In this document: piece by piece, positions 59,972-64,000 of the stretch
Position numbering within the stretch: the stretch's first letter is position 1
Layout of the letters: every line of letters begins with the position of its first letter
DNA from: DAOTWY01 sp003696565
Lineage (GTDB): Bacteria > Chloroflexota > Anaerolineae > Aggregatilineales > Phototrophicaceae
DNA length: 64,000 bases
Assembly (NCBI GenBank): GCA_034435635.1
Contig: DAOTWY010000040.1
Location: forward strand, 1 to 64,000
Reading direction: 5' to 3'
Position numbers and translations under genes: made by a program
Notes under the pieces: model-generated
The model's database searches: none
Seen by the model: only the letters and a program-made list of their open reading frames with translations
Told to the model about the DNA's origin: nothing

Positions 59972-62134
59972 ATGACGACTGATGATCTGATCGGCAAGAC
60001 GCTAGGTGGATACGAAATTTTAGACCGCATTGGACAAGGCGGTATGGCAACGGTTTATCGTGCCCGTCAAACATCCATGAATCGCATTGTGGCATTAAAA
60101 GTGCTACCACGGCATTTCATGCGGGATGATACGTATATCCAGCGATTTGAGCGAGAAGTTAAAATTGTCTCCCAATTAGAACACCGGAATATTGTTCCCG
60201 TGCATGATTATGGACAATATGACGGGCAGCCTTATATTGCTATGCGGTATATGCCGGCTGGTTCAGTGGACGATTTGCTTAAGCAAGGGGTGCTATCACC
60301 GGAAAAAATTTTGAGTATCATCCAGCAAATTGCCCCCGCTTTAGATTATGCTCATAGTAAAAATGTGCTGCACCGAGATTTAAAGCCCAGTAATATTTTG
60401 ATGGATGATGATGGCGGGGCATATATTACAGATTTTGGTATTGCGCGGATTGTCGGTTCTGAAGGACAAGGTTACACCATCACAACGCAAGGGGTCGTGG
60501 GTACACCAAGTTATATGAGTCCTGAACAGGCACAAGGCAAAGATTTGGATGGACGGAGTGACATTTATTCACTTGGTGTGATGCTGTTTGAGATGGCAAC
60601 AGGTCGTCGCCCATTTCAAAATGATACTCCCTATGGGATTGCAGTTATGCAAGTGACAGCAGCCCCACCTCTGCCGCGCTCACTTAACCCCAATATTTCC
60701 GCCGCGTTGGAACAGGTTATCATCAAAGCACTAAAGAAAAACCCTGATGATCGTTACCAAACGGCGACGGAACTAGCACAAGACCTAGAAACGGCTATTT
60801 TGCACCCAGATAAACTGCATGATACCCAACCACGCGCATTGCAAATTAACCCTGCTTTACAGCAAACACAACCAGCATTTGTAGAAAAAAAGACAACGCC
60901 ATCTTCTGGTACCGGGGCACCATCGCCAGCACCCGTGCCTGCCGTTAGAACACCACCACCATCCTATGCGAGTCGTCCCATCAGTCAACATTTGCCACCA
61001 CCTGGTTTTCGTTCACGAGTGCGCAAGATACGCCGTTCCAACCCAGGCAATTGGTGGATCGGCATCATTGTTGGGGGATTGATTGGATGTGCGTTGTTGA
61101 TGGGCATTGTGTTGGCTTTGGCGATGTTGGCTAGCACATTGATTTCTAGTGATGACCCACCACCGACCGCTCAACGCGGTGGGCAACTTGCTACACCCGC
61201 TTCTGCTACTAGCACGGTTATATCCAGCAGTATTTTAACAGCACAAGCAGCTGCGCGCGTATCTCCTACCCAGATTATGCCGATTGATGTAGAACCATCT
61301 GCGACCTTTGAGGCGGATTTTGTGCCATCACAGATTGTTTATTTTGCCTATCGTAATGATAAATATGATATTTATTTATATGATATGCTCACCGGTGTAG
61401 AAGTGCCGTTAACGGATGATGACAGCAGTAGTTCATACCCGATGGTTTCACCAGATGGCACAAAAATGTTGTTTCAGTCCAACCGTGACGGTGATTTTGA
61501 TATTTATATTATGGATTTGGCTTCGCGGGAGGTTACACAACTAACGGATAATACAGTTTCTGACCGCACAGCGGCGTGGTCTCCGGATGGGCAATGGATT
61601 GTTTATTCATCGGATACACGTGGGGATGGCAATCATGATATTTACCGTATTCCTGCCATTGGGGGAGAGCCAGAGCTGATCTTCAGTAATGGGCAGCGGA
61701 ATGGGCATCCTCGCATCAGCCCGGATGGACGCTCAATGGTTTTTACGAGTGGGGACAGAAATAACGCTTCATCTTGGGAGATTATTCGCATGGATTTATC
61801 GACCGGAGAGACTTTACAACTCACCGCCAACGATACGCGCGATGCTTCACCATCTTTTACGCCAGATGGGCAGCGCATTATTTATAACCCTTATGGTGAC
61901 GGACTTTCTGCTATTGCAACGATTGACCTAAATGGCAGTGAATCCCCTCAGATTTTATATGATGGGGAAGGGTATGAGTGGGGTATGAATTATAGTGCAG
62001 ATGGCAAGTGGTTGATCTTTAACTCAGAAATTGAGGATGTTTCTTATATTTTTGTGATGCGGGCAGATGGCACGGGGGTGCGCAAAATTGAAGGGATTGA
62101 TGGGTTTTATCCGTCATGGGTGCAGCGACGCTAG
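59972..62134 (+). CDS. Ser/Thr protein kinase with extracellular PD40 propeller
   Basis: 720 residues. PknB-like kinase domain about 12-275: glycine loop RIGQGGMATVYRARQ, invariant lysine VALKVLP, catalytic loop VLHRDLKPSNILM, DFG in YITDFGIARI, and GTPSYMSPEQAQGKDLDGR. A Pro/Ser linker (about 300-350) precedes one transmembrane helix (about 366-390). The extracellular part (about 440-720) is a PD40/TolB-type propeller with repeats such as SPDGTKMLFQSNRDGDFDIY. Most PknB sensors carry PASTA domains, so the propeller is a different sensor. The last 19 bases overlap the GntR gene. Confidence 0.93.
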   Translation: MTTDDLIGKTLGGYEILDRIGQGGMATVYRARQTSMNRIVALKVLPRHFMRDDTYIQRFEREVKIVSQLEHRNIVPVHDYGQYDGQPYIAMRYMPAGSVDDLLKQGVLSPEKILSIIQQIAPALDYAHSKNVLHRDLKPSNILMDDDGGAYITDFGIARIVGSEGQGYTITTQGVVGTPSYMSPEQAQGKDLDGRSDIYSLGVMLFEMATGRRPFQNDTPYGIAVMQVTAAPPLPRSLNPNISAALEQVIIKALKKNPDDRYQTATELAQDLETAILHPDKLHDTQPRALQINPALQQTQPAFVEKKTTPSSGTGAPSPAPVPAVRTPPPSYASRPISQHLPPPGFRSRVRKIRRSNPGNWWIGIIVGGLIGCALLMGIVLALAMLASTLISSDDPPPTAQRGGQLATPASATSTVISSSILTAQAAARVSPTQIMPIDVEPSATFEADFVPSQIVYFAYRNDKYDIYLYDMLTGVEVPLTDDDSSSSYPMVSPDGTKMLFQSNRDGDFDIYIMDLASREVTQLTDNTVSDRTAAWSPDGQWIVYSSDTRGDGNHDIYRIPAIGGEPELIFSNGQRNGHPRISPDGRSMVFTSGDRNNASSWEIIRMDLSTGETLQLTANDTRDASPSFTPDGQRIIYNPYGDGLSAIATIDLNGSESPQILYDGEGYEWGMNYSADGKWLIFNSEIEDVSYIFVMRADGTGVRKIEGIDGFYPSWVQRR

Positions 62135-62772
62135 CTCAAATCCTTTCAGATACGCTCCGACAAGACCTAAGAGATGGCGTTTATTTGTGTGGAGAGCGTC
62201 TTGCAGAAAGTGTGCTTGCACGCCAATATAACGTTAGTCAAAATACAGCCCGTGATGCGCTCAAATTATTAGAAGCAGAAGGTTGGGTTATCAAACATGC
62301 TCGGCGTGGCGTATATGTGCGCCAGTTTTCTAATGCTGAAGCAGAAGAGTTATATACCTTGCGTGCCACGCTGGAAAATCTGGTGTTAAATTGGGCGATG
62401 CAAGCCATGAATGAGCAAAATCAAGCGCAATTAGCACAGATTATCGCCCAAGCGCGTATTCAGGCTAACAGCGAAAATGATAATGGTGTATGGGATGCCA
62501 TCAATACATTTCATGAGACACTTCTGCGTATTGCAGATCACCCGATGACGCTGGGTATTTTACAACCAATTCTCAATCAATGTCGATTATTGATGAATTT
62601 GCGCCAACGATATGACCCGGCTGACGAAACCGTTTATGCCATGACACTAACATTATATGGCAATCTGATTACACATATTCGATACCATGATCATCTGGCA
62701 GCACAAAACACATTATATGCCATTATTATGTCCGAGCGTGAGCAAGTGCTTACAATGTTGGATTTAATATAA
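62116..62772 (+). CDS. GntR/FadR family transcriptional regulator
   Basis: 218 residues; the ATG lies inside the kinase gene's end, so the two are translationally coupled. Winged helix about 5-70: ILSDTLRQDLRDGVYLCGER, LAESVLARQYNVSQNTARDAL with the recognition helix and a GVYVRQF wing. The C-terminal helical FCD domain (about 80-215) holds the putative metal/ligand pocket, with FHETLLRIADHP and HIRYHDHLAA. Co-transcription with the kinase hints at a shared signal pathway, but targets are unknown. Confidence 0.88.
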   Translation: MGAATLAQILSDTLRQDLRDGVYLCGERLAESVLARQYNVSQNTARDALKLLEAEGWVIKHARRGVYVRQFSNAEAEELYTLRATLENLVLNWAMQAMNEQNQAQLAQIIAQARIQANSENDNGVWDAINTFHETLLRIADHPMTLGILQPILNQCRLLMNLRQRYDPADETVYAMTLTLYGNLITHIRYHDHLAAQNTLYAIIMSEREQVLTMLDLI

Positions 62773-62780
62773 TAGCTAAG

Positions 62781-63386
62781 CTAACTAATAAAGTCTTTTA
62801 GAACTTGGAAATCATGTTTAAGGGTTGTTTTCTGATCTGCACGATATAACGCCACTGCTGGATGAAACAACGGCACAACATATACTTCTCCATACTCAGC
62901 TTGTGCTTTAATTTTTCGTCCATGTAATTGGCTAATTTTGTCATTTTGTTCTGGTGCATCAAATAGTTTTAGAATAAACTCCATTGAAAAACGTCCTAAC
63001 GTTGCGATGACTCTGGGTTGAATAATGTTGATTTGCCGGACGAGAAACGGAGAATAGAGTTTAATTTCTTCGCGAGATGGATCACGGTTGTCCGGCGGGC
63101 GATCTTTGACAATATTGGTGACATAAACATCTTCTCGTTTGAGGTTGATGGAAGCCAAGAGTTCATCTAAAACACGCCCGGATGCGCCACAAAAAGGACG
63201 ACCCTGCTCTGCTTCATTTTTGCCTGGGGCTTCGCCAATAAACATAATATCTGCGTCATGATTTCCCTGACCTAACACTGGAAAATAGTTGTTCCTGACA
63301 CGGAATTCATATAGTGGTGATTCTTTTAAGTTAATGACTTCATCCCGAATCTGTTTTAGTAATTCGGTTTTTTCTGTTAATTGCAT
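62781..63386 (-). CDS. Uracil-DNA glycosylase family 4-like, without Fe-S cysteines
   Basis: 201 residues. Motif A IGEAPGKNEAEQGRPFCG (about 50-67) and motif B FHPAVALYR (about 174-182) of type-4/5 uracil-DNA glycosylases are clear, and NIVKDRPPDNRDP matches the family's PPxNR block. Yet the four cysteines that hold the [4Fe-4S] cluster are absent: the N-terminal CxxC is replaced by a segment without cysteine (KESPLYEF), and the second pair is Asp95 and Tyr111. The only cysteine is Cys66. Removal of uracil from DNA is expected, but cluster loss may change stability or substrate. 21 bases from ppk1. Confidence 0.82.
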   Translation of the reverse strand: MQLTEKTELLKQIRDEVINLKESPLYEFRVRNNYFPVLGQGNHDADIMFIGEAPGKNEAEQGRPFCGASGRVLDELLASINLKREDVYVTNIVKDRPPDNRDPSREEIKLYSPFLVRQINIIQPRVIATLGRFSMEFILKLFDAPEQNDKISQLHGRKIKAQAEYGEVYVVPLFHPAVALYRADQKTTLKHDFQVLKDFIS

Positions 63387-63407
63387 GATGCTTATCCTTT
63401 TTTCGTT

Positions 63408-64000
63408 CTAGTCTAGCTCAATATCTAGCCCAGCACTATCTTGTGTGAAGATATATTGACTATCAATAGAGGGTTCGTCTGGTGCTGGTTGTAGCCGTTG
63501 ATAACTGCCATCAGGCTGTTGAATCCACACTAATGTATTGTTTTTAAGGTCAGTCGCTAAAATTCGTCTAATCCGTCGTTGTAAACGTGGATCAATAATT
63601 GGAAATACTGTTTCAACACGGTTGTAAAGATTGCGTCGCATCAAATCTGCACTACCAATATAAATGCGTTGGTCTGGTGGGGCATTATGAAAATAATAGA
63701 TACGGGAATGTTCTAAAAAACGCCCCACAATACTACGAACACGGATGTTTTCACTGATGCCGGGTAATCCAGCGCGTAAACAGCATAGCCCACGCACAAT
63801 GAGGTCAATTTGTACGCCAGCTTGTGAAGCTTGGTAGAGCTTCTGGATCATGACATCTTCCTCTAGTTGGTTCATTTTAAAGATCAACCGAGCATATTCC
63901 CCGTTTTGGGCGTGTTCGATTTCATTGTCGATGAGGTCAATTAAGGCGGATTGTAAAAATTCCGGCGCGACCAGCAATTGATGATAAGATGTTGAGGGCG
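63408..64000 (-). CDS. ppk1: Polyphosphate kinase, C-terminal part
   Basis: The frame stays open to the right edge, so the gene is 5'-truncated by the window. The visible ~197 residues match the PPK1 C2 region: HQLLVAPEFLQSALIDLID, IFKMNQLEEDVMIQKLYQAS, DLIVRGLCCLRAGLPGISE, VRSIVGRFLEHSRIYYF with the conserved arginine/histidine (the autophosphorylated His lies in this part or just upstream) and YIGSADLMRRNLYNRVE. PPK1 makes polyphosphate from ATP. A 50-residue C-terminal tail beyond the domain is Gln/Asp-rich. Upstream of the UDG-like gene and probably co-transcribed. Confidence 0.9.
   Translation of the reverse strand, partial: PSTSYHQLLVAPEFLQSALIDLIDNEIEHAQNGEYARLIFKMNQLEEDVMIQKLYQASQAGVQIDLIVRGLCCLRAGLPGISENIRVRSIVGRFLEHSRIYYFHNAPPDQRIYIGSADLMRRNLYNRVETVFPIIDPRLQRRIRRILATDLKNNTLVWIQQPDGSYQRLQPAPDEPSIDSQYIFTQDSAGLDIELD

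Overview
The window looks like a chromosome segment of a Chloroflexota bacterium, probably Anaerolineae-like. This is an inference from protein style: many secreted proteins and lipoproteins with Thr/Pro-rich linkers (TPTPT type), PD40/beta-propeller secreted proteins, a family of large GT39-type membrane glycosyltransferases, a lone Flp pilin, a PknB-like kinase with a propeller sensor, and moderate GC with mostly ATG/GTG starts. No rRNA or other taxonomic marker is present, so the assignment is tentative.

Positions 1 to about 7.95 kb are accessory DNA, best read as the right end of a prophage or phage-derived island. The first 5.1 kb is visibly more GC-rich than the rest and carries a tail module on the + strand: the end of a tail-collar fibre protein, an Ig-like protein, a tail/baseplate-like protein, a four-helix membrane protein, a secreted coiled-coil protein and an Excalibur-domain protein. 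A convergent AT-richer block on the - strand (two coiled-coil proteins, one ending in an excisionase-like helix-turn-helix, plus a small orphan) faces a divergent XRE-type repressor with a candidate operator. A tRNA-like T-arm at 7925-7950, just outside the repressor, may be an attachment site.

From 8 kb onward the content is chromosomal. 8.0-18.4 kb holds a phosphoesterase, a 50-residue small protein, BON and SHOCT proteins, secreted propeller/SH3 and PPC-metalloprotease proteins, an endonuclease IV-like TIM barrel, an M50 peptidase, DUF427, a selenocysteine tRNA (selC), sixA and a 52-residue Flp pilin. 18.4-29.6 kb is a cluster of five GT39-type glycosyltransferases, at least three of which share a distinctive C-terminal extracytoplasmic domain, with a lipoprotein between them. 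29.7-37.1 kb holds cell-surface genes (CAP-LysM, plsY, lipoproteins, a degenerate M23/SH3/glycosidase fusion, a FecR-like protein).

37.3-46 kb is metabolic: TetR regulator, acetyl-CoA synthetase, a PLP aminotransferase-SerA pair (serine/glyoxylate metabolism), ornithine aminotransferase and an HtrA-like protease without a signal peptide. 46-54 kb contains a secreted propeller protein, a sorbosone-dehydrogenase-like protein, a DinB-DinB-holB operon and an FKBP-GH1-alpha/beta hydrolase-DUF1232 run. 54-64 kb has a lipoprotein penicillin-binding protein, an orphan tail-tube-like protein, a Gfo/Idh oxidoreductase, the SRP RNA (ffs), a G5/3D cell-wall protein, a Ser/Thr kinase, a GntR regulator, a uracil-DNA-glycosylase-like protein lacking its Fe-S cysteines, and the end of ppk1.

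Several gene starts were moved from the longest open frame to the start supported by a Shine-Dalgarno site, a signal peptide or an overlapping RNA. Two real small genes (8966-9118 and 17581-17739) are shorter than usual ORF cut-offs. No intergenic stretch exceeds 300 bases; the longest (7796-8073, 7297-7567, 37088-37317) are described in the feature list.
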